DNA from: Nannocystis sp. | GTDB taxonomy: Bacteria; Myxococcota_A; Polyangia; Nannocystales; Nannocystaceae | Direction: 5' to 3' | Assembly (NCBI GenBank): GCA_016712315.1 | Contig: JADJRG010000017.1 | Location: forward strand, 1-64,000 | Length of the DNA stretch: 64,000 bases | In this document: positions 27,188 to 35,813 of the stretch, piece by piece | Position numbering within the stretch: the stretch's first letter is position 1 | Layout: the number at the start of each line of letters is the position of its first letter | Notes under the pieces: generated by a model | Seen by the model: the letters and a program-made list of their open reading frames with translations, nothing else | Database searches by the model: none | What the model was told of the DNA's origin: nothing | Program-made: the position numbers and the translations under genes

Positions 27188-27317
27188 CGTACTCGCTCCA
27201 TACCGCGACGATCCGCGACATCCGCGAGCAGGAGGTCTACCTGGGCAGCGCCGAGGCGGCCGATCCCCGCTTCCCGAGTTCGAGCGCACCCCCGACTCGA
27301 CCGGACGCGTGCGGCCG

Positions 27318-28934
27318 TTAAGGCGCGCCGTCCACCTCGAGCGGCTGCCCCTCACCGTCGAGCAGGCGGAACTCGATCCGCCGGTTCGCCGCCCGCCCCT
27401 CCTCCGTCTCGTTCGCCGCGATCGGCTGCTCCCCTCCGTAGCCGACCGCGCGCAGCCGATCCTCCGCGATCCCGGCGTTGATCAGCGCCTGCCGCACCGA
27501 CTCCGCCCGCCGCAGTGAGAGATCCACATTCACGGCCGCCTCGCCGTCGGTGTCGGTGTGCCCTTGGATCTCTAGCTTCAGCTCTGGGTGCTCCGCCAGC
27601 ACCGCCGCCGCCCGCGCTAGGATCGGCGCCGAGTCGGCCGTGAGCTGATCGCTGAGGAACCCGAAGTAGATCCCGCGGATCGTGCCCAAGATCCGCCGCA
27701 CATCGAGCGGGATCTTGTCGGGGCAGCCGTCGCTGTCCTCAAAGCCATTGAAGGTCTCTGCCGCATTCGGGCAGCGGTCGACCAGATCATTCAGCCCGTC
27801 GCCGTCGCTGTCAGGCGCCGGGCAGCCCGCGTACTCCTTCACGCCCGCCTCGATCGGGCACGCGTCCTCCTGCGCCGCGGGGATCTTGTACTGATTCGGA
27901 TCAAAGAGCCCGTCCCCGTCGCTGTCGACCAGCGCCGGGCAGCCCTCACGCGCCGCGAGGCCCGCCTGATCGGCGCACTGATCCTCAAGATCCCTCACCT
28001 CGTCGCCGTCGCGGTCTGGACAGCCCATGTGCCGCCGCAGCCCGCGCTCGAGCGGGCACTCATCCGCCGACTCCGCGCCTTGTCCGGGATCAGGCGAGCC
28101 GTCCTTATCGCTGTCGATGAGCGGCCGCGCGAGGCTCACCATGAAGTTCACCAGCAGCTCTGGGTGCAGCGCCCGATCGACCGCCTCGCGCGTGTACGCC
28201 GGCCCCACGTGCGCCCGCGCGTCGATCCGCACCCCGAACCACCGATTGATAAACACCTTCACCCCGCCCCCGAAGTGCATCGCCGGATCGACGTCGCCGC
28301 CCAAGGAGCCGGTCGTCGCCAAGAGGCCGCCGCCCAGCGCCACAAAGGGCGCTACGCTGTAGAGCGGGAGCTGACCGATCACCTGACCGCGGCCGCCGAA
28401 GATCGGCGCGAAGCCGCCGCAGACGCAGCGACTCAGCGCCGCCGCCCCCTCCGCCTCCACACCTAAGAACGAGAGCGGATAATAGCCCGCCCGCAGCACG
28501 AAGTTCGCCGCCGCCGCGCCGCGCGCGTCCCACGGCAGCGTGTAGTCGTAGAGCTCATGCGAGAGCGCGGGCAGCAGCACCCCCGCAGCGACCCCCAGCT
28601 CGACGATCCCGCGGCTCGGCCGATAGCGGCGGATCCACGGCGACGGCTGGACCTTCGCCGCCGCCATCGCCGCCTCGCTCGAGCTGCGCGGCGCGGCGCC
28701 CTTGTCCTCGGCCTCGAGCCTCTCCGCCGCAGCCGGCTCGCCGCGGCCCTCACCTGGCCCATCGTCCGCGTCTGGACCTTCGATCGCGATCGGGGCGTCG
28801 ACATCCCGGCTGACCGGCGCAGCCAGCACGCTCGCGGACGCGGTCGTCGTCCAGCTCACGACGCCGACGATCAAGATCCGGCGGGCCGTCCGCCGCCCCC
28901 CTCTCCACCGCCCCCCCCCCACAAAAGACGCCAC
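27318..28934 (-). CDS. OmpA-family outer membrane protein with TSP3 repeats
   Basis: 538 aa. The N-terminal hydrophobic stretch (RRILIVGVVSWTTTASASVL) is the signal peptide. Residues about 95-260 have alternating beta text (GIVELGVAAGVLLPALS, VAPFVALGGGLLATTGSLG, GVRIDARAHVGPAY), as in a small beta-barrel. Then come four to five calcium-binding TSP3 repeats (DSDGDGLFDPNQ, DSDGDGLNDLVDRCPN) and an OmpA domain (residues about 430-530) with LEIQGHTDTDG, LSLRRAESVRQALINAGI and AANRRIEFRLL. Outer-membrane to peptidoglycan tether. The 130 bp between the toxin stop and this stop hold one short open frame (to 27321) with no recognisable product. The 259 bp upstream (28935-29193) contain no gene. Confidence 0.85.
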   Translation of the reverse strand: MASFVGGGRWRGGRRTARRILIVGVVSWTTTASASVLAAPVSRDVDAPIAIEGPDADDGPGEGRGEPAAAERLEAEDKGAAPRSSSEAAMAAAKVQPSPWIRRYRPSRGIVELGVAAGVLLPALSHELYDYTLPWDARGAAAANFVLRAGYYPLSFLGVEAEGAAALSRCVCGGFAPIFGGRGQVIGQLPLYSVAPFVALGGGLLATTGSLGGDVDPAMHFGGGVKVFINRWFGVRIDARAHVGPAYTREAVDRALHPELLVNFMVSLARPLIDSDKDGSPDPGQGAESADECPLERGLRRHMGCPDRDGDEVRDLEDQCADQAGLAAREGCPALVDSDGDGLFDPNQYKIPAAQEDACPIEAGVKEYAGCPAPDSDGDGLNDLVDRCPNAAETFNGFEDSDGCPDKIPLDVRRILGTIRGIYFGFLSDQLTADSAPILARAAAVLAEHPELKLEIQGHTDTDGEAAVNVDLSLRRAESVRQALINAGIAEDRLRAVGYGGEQPIAANETEEGRAANRRIEFRLLDGEGQPLEVDGAP

Positions 28935-29193
28935 GAGCGGTCATCGTAGCACGCGTCCTTCGTGCGGATCGCCGCCCCACTCGGCCGCCACGGATCGAGC
29001 ACAGGCGCGCCCCCTGCGTCATCCTGCGGCGTCGCAGACAAGCCGGCCAGCCCGCGCGGGGACTTGATAATCTGTCTCCGCTGATCTCAGGCGCGTAGAC
29101 GAGCGCCCGCTCGCCGTCGCGCCGTTCTCTGGTGCTGTCAGCGCCGCGCGGCCGCCGCGATCGCTCCTCGCTCGCGGCTATTATGTCGAGATA

Positions 29194-30456
29194 ATGGGTC
29201 CACCTCGACGAGTCCTCGTGAGCACGCGCCTACGCGCGAGCTTCTGGCTGCTGCTCGCCGCCTGCGCCTGCGCCCCCCCTTGCGTCGACGACGGATTTAT
29301 GTCGATGCAACTAGACCCGCTCTGCAGCGCCGTCACCGAGACCTCCTCCACCACGGGCGAGATGACGGCCACCACCACCGAGAGCACGACGACGACCGCG
29401 TCGACGACGACGACCGGCACGTCGACGACGACCGAGACCACGTCGACGACCGGCACGTCGACGACGACCGAGACCACGTCGACGACCGACGAGCTGACCT
29501 CGACGACCGAGGCGAGCACCGACGGGAGCTCGTCGACGACGGGTGGTATGGAGCCCCTCACGGTCGATGCGGGCAGCAGCGTCTGCGGCACCCAACAATC
29601 TCCCCCGATGCTGCAGGCGCTCACCATGGGCGGCGACGGCAATTACATGTGGAGTTGGACCCCGACGACGGACCTCGACGATCCCATGAGCCAGACGCCC
29701 ACGGTGACCCCCGGCGGCGGCCCGACGACGTACACTGTCGACGTCCTCGACGGCATGAACGACATGGCCTCCGACAGCGTCACCGTCCACTTCACGGACC
29801 AGACGCTGGTGCTCGACCCGAACGTCTGCACGGCCTTCGACTTCACCGGCGTGGGCGACACCGATCCGCTTGGTATGTGGCAGTGGGACCCGAACACGAA
29901 GACCGTGTGCCAGGTGCTCAACGGGAGAGCCGGGATGATCTTCTGCGAGTGGGAGCTCGACAACGCCGCGATCACAGGCACCTTCTCCGTCAATACGGGC
30001 GACGACGACGACTGGATCGGCCTCGTGTGGGGCATCCAGGACACCGACCATTTCTACCTGTTCACCTGGAAGCAGAGCGCCCAGAACTTTTTTGAGTGCG
30101 GCGGCAGCGTTCCGATGGGCATGCAGGTGAAGGTGATCGACGTCAAGGACCCGATGAGCGATCCGCAGAGCTGCGCCGATCGTCACCAGCCGGCCGACAC
30201 CGTCAACTCCAAGCTGCTCGTCCCGGTCGACCAGTTCTACGAGCAGGGGTGGGAGGCCTTCACCGAGTACCTCTTCGAGCTCACCCACAAGGACACGGGC
30301 GAGATCACGATCGTCATCCGCCGCAAGGACAACATGCAGGTCGTCGCTATGAAGACCTTCATGGACGCCACCTATCTGAGCGGCAAATTCGGCGTGTACC
30401 AAAAGTCGCAGCTCGCAGCTTGCTTCGCGGACCTCACTGCGAGCTGCATACCCTGA
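29194..30456 (+). CDS. lipoprotein with PKD-like and thrombospondin-C-like domains
   Basis: 420 aa. Signal peptide with lipobox LLAAC, then a Thr/Ser linker (residues about 48-115) built from STTTET-like repeats. A PKD-like domain follows (residues about 120-205: GDGNYMWSWTPTTDLDDP, TYTVDVLDGMNDMASDSVTV). The last 210 residues resemble the L-lectin-like C-terminal domain of animal thrombospondins: DDDWIGLVWGIQDTDHFYLF, TWKQSAQNFF, QVKVIDV, ATYLSGKFGVYQKSQ and a final CFADLTASC. Surface-exposed adhesive or calcium-binding role is likely by homology. A short ATTAT/ATAAT inverted repeat overlaps the start region. Intact. Confidence 0.75.
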   Translation: MGPPRRVLVSTRLRASFWLLLAACACAPPCVDDGFMSMQLDPLCSAVTETSSTTGEMTATTTESTTTTASTTTTGTSTTTETTSTTGTSTTTETTSTTDELTSTTEASTDGSSSTTGGMEPLTVDAGSSVCGTQQSPPMLQALTMGGDGNYMWSWTPTTDLDDPMSQTPTVTPGGGPTTYTVDVLDGMNDMASDSVTVHFTDQTLVLDPNVCTAFDFTGVGDTDPLGMWQWDPNTKTVCQVLNGRAGMIFCEWELDNAAITGTFSVNTGDDDDWIGLVWGIQDTDHFYLFTWKQSAQNFFECGGSVPMGMQVKVIDVKDPMSDPQSCADRHQPADTVNSKLLVPVDQFYEQGWEAFTEYLFELTHKDTGEITIVIRRKDNMQVVAMKTFMDATYLSGKFGVYQKSQLAACFADLTASCIP

Positions 30457-30472
30457 ATCGGGCCAGTCCCGG

Positions 30473-30841
30473 CTAGAGAAGTCTCGGCCGCAATGAGACC
30501 GTCACTTGAGCCGCGGCCGGGCTGCTGGGGGTGGCCCGATGTTCGACTCTTTGTGTGGACTCGCTCGACGGCCATTCGGCCGCCGAACACGCGGCCTGAA
30601 TGTTGGCGTTGACCGGGACGGTCTGGTTGCACGGCGACCAAGTTATGGACGCGAGCGGGATCTTTTCGCGGACGACGTAATCCGTGGCGACCGGACCGCG
30701 GAACATCGCGGTGGAGATCGCATACTGCCAGCCCCCCGGGACCTTGAGGTTGATGCTGAGCTGGCTGTTCTTGCGGCTCTCGGTTGCCGGGATCCCGTGA
30801 CCGATCGTGGCGACCAGCTGGTCGAAGATCAGCGTCAGAGA
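30473..30841 (-). pseudogene. DUF4360 secreted protein, N-terminal half missing
   Basis: The frame reads SLTLIFDQLVATIG, then RKNSQLSINLKVPGGWQYA, MFRGPVATDYVVREKIPLAS and ITWSPCNQTVPVNANIQAAC. This is the second half of DUF4360, a family of small secreted proteins found in fungi and some bacteria. The first half (signal peptide and the upstream Cys-rich part) is absent, because immediately before SLTLIF the sequence becomes integrase. The integrase stop codon lies inside this boundary. The last 35 residues are unlike the family and end at 30473. No product is expected. Confidence 0.7.
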
Positions 30842-32436
30842 AGGTCGGTGACGGGGGCGCTGGTGACTCCGATCTCTATCACTTCGGGCGGGCTCCGCCC
30901 CTCGCTCCGCGCCTTGGTGGTGGGGCGGTGCGAGGGCTGTCGCTCGGGCTCCACGGTCGATGCCCCCAGCGCCGCCATGACCTCCGACCAGACACCGGCG
31001 GCTGTCCAGCGCTCGTACCATCGCCAGCAGGTGGTCGCGGCGCCGAATTCGGGCGGGACCTCGCGCCATTTCGCGCCAAATTTCAAAACCCAGCGAATGC
31101 CGTCGACGACGCCGCGTAGGTCGACGCGAGTGCCGCCGCAGCGGCCCCGCGTGGACTCGATCTTGTCCTTGATCCGCGCCCACTCGGCGTCGCTCAGCCG
31201 CTCGAAGGGGGCCGGTGGCAGAGCGGCGACGGGCTTTACAGCGTCGACGATTCGTTCCGTCGCCATCTCGAGCGCCTGGCGCACGACGTGGTTGGCGAGG
31301 TGGGCGTAGCGCTGGGTGGTTCGTGCCTGTTTGTGACCGAGCAGCTCGCCGACGATCGCGAGAGGGACCCCGCTCATCAGCGCGTCGCTGGCGAAGGAGT
31401 GGCGGAGGTCGTGCAGGCGGACATCAGGAAGATCGGCGGCGGCGCGGATGTTCTCCCAGGTGTGGTTGAGGCCACGGAGACGTTTTCCGAGCACGTACCC
31501 AATGCGCGGTTTGCCGGCCTGCTCGTGGATATGCCGCAGCAGCGCCAGCACGCGCGTGGACACCGGCACCCGCAGCTCGCCGGTCTTGGTGTCCGGCAGG
31601 TTGAGCAGGGAGTGCTGCCAATCGACCATCGGCCAGGTGAGGGTCAGGATCTCGTCGCGGCGGCGCCCGGTGAGCGCGAGTAGATCGAGCGCCCAGACGC
31701 TCTCAATATCTAAATGCCCGCGGCGACCGGCAGGCATCCGTAGGCCGGCCTGGATCACAAGATCGAGGCGCTGCCGCTCCTCGGGCGAGAGGAATCGCTC
31801 TCGCCTGCGCATCGGAAAAGGTTTGATCCCTCTTGCGGGGTTTCGCATCTCGGCGAGCTCCCAATCCTCGATGATCCGGCCGTAGAGGCTGCTGATGGTC
31901 GAGAGCATGTTGTTCGCCGCGCCGGGTCGATCGCGCATGGTGCCGTGCAGCTCGGCGATCTCGGCCTTGGTCACGCTGCGGAAGTCGCGATCGCCGAAGG
32001 CGGGCAGGATGACGGAGTGCAGCGTGCTCTGGTAACGCTCGGCGGTCGCGGGTTTGAGGCGGACGTCGACGTGGACTCGTAAAAAGCGCTCGGCGAGCTG
32101 GCGCAGCGTGATGCTCGTGGGCGCCCTCGGTTCCGCTTGCTTCACAAGCGCGGGAGTCGACGCGGGCGCTTGGCCGGCTCGCTCGTCCAGGACCGCGCCT
32201 GTGGCGATCTGAGCGAGCAGCAGAGCGGCACGTCGGCGCGCCTCTTCGATAGAGAGATCAGGCCCGAGCTGCCCGATCTTGTGCCGCCGGTCCTTCCCAT
32301 CGACGCGGTAACGCACCAGCGCGATCTTCCGGCCGGTGGGCAACACCCGCAGGATGAACCCCGGCATGGCCTCACAAGTGACTTCGTACATCTTCGCGCG
32401 AGGCTTGCACCCGCGGATGAATGCGGCGTTGATCAT
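30835..32436 (-). CDS. tyrosine integrase fused to an IS4/5-type transposase N-terminal domain
   Basis: 533 aa, intact. Residues 10-85 form an integrase arm-binding domain (PGFILRVLPTGRKIALVRYR, IEEARRRAALLLAQIATG). Residues 108-200 are the core-binding domain. The catalytic domain has R259 (LTGRRRDEILTLTW), K284, H342/R345 (LHDLRHSFASDAL), H368 (ELLGHKQ) and nucleophile Y377 (TTQRYAHL). After a short Pro linker, residues 411-490 (FERLSDAEWARIKDKIES, GVVDGIRWVLKFGAKWREVP, WRWYERWTAAGVWSEVM) match the helical DUF4096 domain at the start of IS4/IS5-family transposases. The DDE part is absent. A low-complexity tail follows. The 3' end abuts a truncated DUF4360 gene and tandem 11-bp repeats lie upstream. 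Confidence 0.85.
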   Translation of the reverse strand: MINAAFIRGCKPRAKMYEVTCEAMPGFILRVLPTGRKIALVRYRVDGKDRRHKIGQLGPDLSIEEARRRAALLLAQIATGAVLDERAGQAPASTPALVKQAEPRAPTSITLRQLAERFLRVHVDVRLKPATAERYQSTLHSVILPAFGDRDFRSVTKAEIAELHGTMRDRPGAANNMLSTISSLYGRIIEDWELAEMRNPARGIKPFPMRRRERFLSPEERQRLDLVIQAGLRMPAGRRGHLDIESVWALDLLALTGRRRDEILTLTWPMVDWQHSLLNLPDTKTGELRVPVSTRVLALLRHIHEQAGKPRIGYVLGKRLRGLNHTWENIRAAADLPDVRLHDLRHSFASDALMSGVPLAIVGELLGHKQARTTQRYAHLANHVVRQALEMATERIVDAVKPVAALPPAPFERLSDAEWARIKDKIESTRGRCGGTRVDLRGVVDGIRWVLKFGAKWREVPPEFGAATTCWRWYERWTAAGVWSEVMAALGASTVEPERQPSHRPTTKARSEGRSPPEVIEIGVTSAPVTDLL

Positions 32437-32461
32437 GACCCCTCCTCCTACTCCCAGATTC

Positions 32462-32483
32462 TTCGAGACAAATTCGAGACAAA
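32462..32483. repeat. tandem 11-bp repeat upstream of the integrase
   Basis: TTCGAGACAAA is repeated perfectly, back to back, about 25 bp before the integrase start. Position and form fit an integrase arm site, an operator, or the core of the right attachment site. The flanking lipoprotein gene loses its 3' end about 65 bp further on. Confidence 0.5.
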
Positions 32484-32547
32484 CATGCGGCCCATGGGAC
32501 CTGTTCTAAAGCGCACATTGTCGCGTGTATGACCGCGCAGGGCGGTT

Positions 32548-34761
32548 TTACGACAGGTGTATGGTTTTGGTGATGTAATAGCCGTGTTGATTCCAGACCC
32601 GCCGGGTCCGCACCCACAGCTTCGCCGGATCCTTCCACACCTCGAGGCCTGGCTGCCCGCCGTTATAGCTATTCTCGCCGATCACGATATCAGCCGACCC
32701 GTCGCGGTCGACGTCGGCGATCACCGGCATCTCGATGCGCGTGTGGCTGCGGTAGGTGTTATCAGAGAAGACCACCTGCCCCGTCGTCCCGTCGAAGACC
32801 CGGAAGCTCACCTCGTCGGCGTAGACCACCTCCGCCTTGCCGTCGCCCTCGAAGTCGAAGACGCTCGACGCCGTCACCCGCGAGGTGCAGTCGACGTTCG
32901 TCCGTTGCCACAGGATCCCCTGGCTCTGGCAGCCCATCGGCAGCGGATTGCCGATACAGTCGAGGTCCACCACCACGTAGTAGTCCGCCGACGCCGTCCC
33001 GATCTCCGGCCGCCCGTCCCCGTCGAAGTCAGCGATCGTCGGCGGCCCCGCCTCGTTCGCCGAGCAGTTGAGCTTCGGGATCTGCACCTTATGCAGCAGC
33101 GAGCCGTCGTCGTCGATCACGAAGACCTCCCCCAGCCGGACGATCACCACCTCTCCCCGCTCGTCCTCGTCGAAATTGCCGACCGCGTTAAACCCGTCGC
33201 ACGGCAGCGAACCACCGCAGGGCGAATTTTGGGTCATGAAGTTAAACGACCACTTCACCGACCCGTCGTGCGCGTACACTGTATTGCCCGCGATGACCTC
33301 CTGGAGGCCATCGAGGTCGATATCCGCCACCGTCGACGACGGCCCGAGGAAGCCGTTGTTGCCGATGCCGCCCTTACCGACGCCGTCCCACAGCAGATCC
33401 CCCGTCAGCCCGTCCAGCGCCACGTTGCCGATCACCACCTCGGGCGCCCCGTCCCCGTCCAGATCCGCCAGCGAGATCGTCGCTCCGCCCCGCGTATGCA
33501 CGTTCCAGCGCGGCTCGAGCGTATTGTGCCATAGCACCTCCCACGCCGTCGCGTCGTCCGTGGTCCGCTTGAACGCCACCGTCCCCTGCGGCTGGCCGTC
33601 CACCTTCGTGATCGCCACCAGCTCTGGCACCCCGTCCCCGTCCAGGTCCCCCGCCGCGATCCCCGCGTCGTTCGTCAGCGTCGGGCTCGAGATCGACGCC
33701 AGCGTCGTCATCGACTTGTCCTCGTTGCACGCCCCGCTGACGACCCGCAGCGTCGCGTCCACGTTGCAGCAACCCGCCCCCGAGAAGTCGTACGTGAGGA
33801 ACGCGATCTCGGGCTTGTCGAGGTCGTTCGTGAGGCCGTCGGCGTTGTCGTCGCTCAGGTTGATCACGATCGGCGTCGCCACGACGTCCCGCCGCGCCGG
33901 GAACGCCTGCAGCCCCGCCGTCGTCCAGCGGCACCCCTGGGTCGGGCTGAACGCCCCGAAGTCTGGGACGAATTCGCACTCGGGCACGATCTCCGCGGGC
34001 ACGCACTGGCCCAGCGATCCCGGGCAGAGCTCGTCAGCCCCGCACTCCTCCGCGAACTCGCAGGCGTCGCCCGGGACCACGCAGGCGTTCGCGTAGCACT
34101 TCTCCGCCCCTTGGCAGCAGAGCTCGAGCTCCGCGCCGCAGATCTCCCCGCCGGGGCACGTATCGACGCACGACGAGCCGTCACACACCTTGTCGATCTC
34201 GCAGCACACGTCCGTGCAGAAGGTGTTCGGCGGCCCCTCATCGGTCGTGCCGTCGCAATTGTCATCGATCCCGTTGCAGATCTCCTTGCCGTCGGGGTTC
34301 GCCGTCGCCACGTCATCGGCGCAGTCGTCCTTGTTCGGCGCCCACCCCGCCCCCGGCGGCTCGCAGTAGAGGCTCGGCTCCGCCGCCGCGTCGCCGTAGC
34401 CGTCTCCATCCACATCCGGCCAATACGGCTTCGCCGCCGGATCCGAGCCGACGCAGCGCAGCGCGTCGAGCCCGTCGCACTCCCACACCAGCAGCTCGCA
34501 GCCGTGACAACTCGAGCCTGGCGCCGCCGGCAGCGGGTCACAGCCGCCGCACGCGTTCTGTCCGCCAGGACAGCTCGATGAGCTCGTGCTCGTCGACTCG
34601 CCCGGCGTCGTCGTCTCCCCCTCGCTCGTCGAGCCCGCGCTCGTCGTCGGGCCCGCTGTCGTCGTCCCTGTCGCTGTCTCCTGCGCCGGACCGTCGTCCC
34701 CCGAGCAGGCCACCGCCAGCGCGAGCGCCGCGACCCAGCGCGACGGGCCGAGTGGAGCCAT
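32548..34761 (-). CDS. VCBS/FG-GAP lipoprotein, probably 3'-truncated
   Basis: ATG at 34761 gives MAPLGPSRWVAALALAVACS, lipobox AVAC; an in-frame ATG at 34794 is an alternative. A Thr/Ser linker is followed by Cys-rich segments including a MopE-type repeat (CNGIDDNCDGTTDE) and several short Cys knots. About 400 residues of FG-GAP/VCBS propeller blades follow (DLDGDGVPELVAI, DLDGDGAPEVVIGNVAL, DFDGDGRPEIGTASADYY). The protein stops at RRVWNQHGYYITKTIHLS. In the paralogue at 36766-39255 the equivalent WNQH motif is followed by about 170 further residues, so this gene seems to have lost its end at the boundary with the integrase block. About 737 aa remain. Surface lipoprotein, ligand unknown. 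Confidence 0.75.
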   Translation of the reverse strand: MAPLGPSRWVAALALAVACSGDDGPAQETATGTTTAGPTTSAGSTSEGETTTPGESTSTSSSSCPGGQNACGGCDPLPAAPGSSCHGCELLVWECDGLDALRCVGSDPAAKPYWPDVDGDGYGDAAAEPSLYCEPPGAGWAPNKDDCADDVATANPDGKEICNGIDDNCDGTTDEGPPNTFCTDVCCEIDKVCDGSSCVDTCPGGEICGAELELCCQGAEKCYANACVVPGDACEFAEECGADELCPGSLGQCVPAEIVPECEFVPDFGAFSPTQGCRWTTAGLQAFPARRDVVATPIVINLSDDNADGLTNDLDKPEIAFLTYDFSGAGCCNVDATLRVVSGACNEDKSMTTLASISSPTLTNDAGIAAGDLDGDGVPELVAITKVDGQPQGTVAFKRTTDDATAWEVLWHNTLEPRWNVHTRGGATISLADLDGDGAPEVVIGNVALDGLTGDLLWDGVGKGGIGNNGFLGPSSTVADIDLDGLQEVIAGNTVYAHDGSVKWSFNFMTQNSPCGGSLPCDGFNAVGNFDEDERGEVVIVRLGEVFVIDDDGSLLHKVQIPKLNCSANEAGPPTIADFDGDGRPEIGTASADYYVVVDLDCIGNPLPMGCQSQGILWQRTNVDCTSRVTASSVFDFEGDGKAEVVYADEVSFRVFDGTTGQVVFSDNTYRSHTRIEMPVIADVDRDGSADIVIGENSYNGGQPGLEVWKDPAKLWVRTRRVWNQHGYYITKTIHLS

Positions 34762-34849
34762 GGAACAAGAAGAAGAAAAAATGGAAGAAGTCATCGTCGG
34801 GGCCTCGAGCGGGCCTCCATCTTCCCGCATGCGCGACGCCCCTGTCATC

Positions 34850-35157
34850 TAGCCTCGCCGGCCGGCCGGGCCGCGCGCTGCTGCTCAGCGCGGCGGCGTC
34901 AGCCGCGGGGAGCCCACGTCGCTCGGCGAGTCCTGGTCCTCGAGCAGTTGGCGGATCGATAGGCGCGTCCGGCTCGGTGTACCGCTCCTCGTAGATCATG
35001 CGCAGTGGCAGCCGCTCATCAAAACTCGGTCCGCCGTGATAGAACCCTCTTTCAGTCGGCGATGGTTCGGACAGCAATGCCTCCAGGGCTATGCGCAAGC
35101 TCCTGCCGTCTGGGGTCGTATAGTCCCAGAGCCGCGCGCCGCAGCGCTCAGCGAGCA
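34850..35157 (-). pseudogene. fragment resembling the end of an alginate-lyase-family protein
   Basis: The frame reads LAERCGARLWDYTTPDGRSL then RIALEALL, close to the late motif of the alginate lyase family (GxDLWxxxxxDGRSLRxALxxLL). It continues with MIYEERYTEPDAPIDPPT. The catalytic Asn-His region upstream is missing. The preceding 300 bp contain only a possible scrap in another frame (AYDRTRLFACFDDI). Probably a relic. The open frame continues leftwards without meaningful sequence. Confidence 0.45.
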
Positions 35158-35473
35158 CCGCGAGACCAGGCGAGCGCGCAGATGGTTATGTCATCGAAGC
35201 AGGCGAAGAGCCGGGTGCGGTCATAAGCCTCGCTGCCGTCACCCCCGATCGTGGCAGGGGGAAGAAGAGTCCGTCTCGCCGGATGTGTGGCAACCCGTCC
35301 GGCGCGTCGGGGTCTGGCCCCCATCTCCATCATCCTCTCTTCCTACTCGGGTCTGCCGCGACGATGCCGGGCGAAGGCCGGGTCGCGGTGTCGCCGAGTG
35401 GGCGCCTGTGGTACATGCCCGTAAAATACATGCAACCGGGGGAGCGGATCGCGTTCGAGCAGCCGAGCAGCCT
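35158..35473. other. stretch without a supported gene
   Basis: 316 bp between the alginate-lyase-like relic and the thioredoxin-like gene. Short open frames exist on both strands, but none has a ribosome site, a recognisable motif or a protein-like texture. It may hold further decayed pieces of the relic. Confidence 0.5.
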
Positions 35474-35794
35474 CTAGCTCGCGGTGAGGTGACGGAGGGC
35501 CTCGGTGAGGGCGGCGGGGTCGGGGCGGGCGAGCTGGTGGACGACCGCGCCGTCGCGCATGAGCACGAAGGTCGGCCACAGCTTCACGCCGAAGGAGCGG
35601 CCGAGCGGCCGGCCGCGGCCGTCCTCGACCTTGATGTGCTCGACCTCGGGGTGGCGGGCGAGCAGGGCCCCGGTGTGTGGGGCGGCGGCGATGCAGTAGC
35701 CGCACCAGTCGACGCCGAATTCGACGACGATGAGGCCGGAGCGGGCGTCGAGCTGGGCGCGGGTGGGTGCGCGGGTCTGGTCGAGGTAAACCAT
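35474..35794 (-). CDS. thioredoxin-family protein
   Basis: 106 aa with the redox motif WCGYC (C31, C34) in LIVVEFGVDWCGYCIAAAP and the cis-proline region KLWPTFVLMRDG. No signal peptide, so cytosolic. It is the last gene of a minus-strand run after two lipoproteins (spacing 4 and 19 bp) and may serve disulphide chemistry of the Cys-rich lipoproteins only indirectly. Intact. Confidence 0.85.
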   Translation of the reverse strand: MVYLDQTRAPTRAQLDARSGLIVVEFGVDWCGYCIAAAPHTGALLARHPEVEHIKVEDGRGRPLGRSFGVKLWPTFVLMRDGAVVHQLARPDPAALTEALRHLTAS

Positions 35795-35813
35795 GATGAG
35801 GGTCGAGGCTGAG

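Noticed and set aside
27188..27317. Short open frame after the cyclase toxin (about 43 codons) as a gene
   Set aside because: No ribosome site or start, no recognisable product; may be an old tail but cannot be supported.
20065..32436. Treating the DNA between the two integrases as one mobile element
   Set aside because: Both integrase ends sit against broken host-type genes on their own sides and the genes between are ordinary chromosomal lipoprotein and OmpA genes apart from the toxin locus; no shared end repeats were found.
35283..35477. Plus-strand open frame of 64 codons before the thioredoxin gene
   Set aside because: No ribosome site, no motif, and overlaps the end of a well-supported gene on the other strand.
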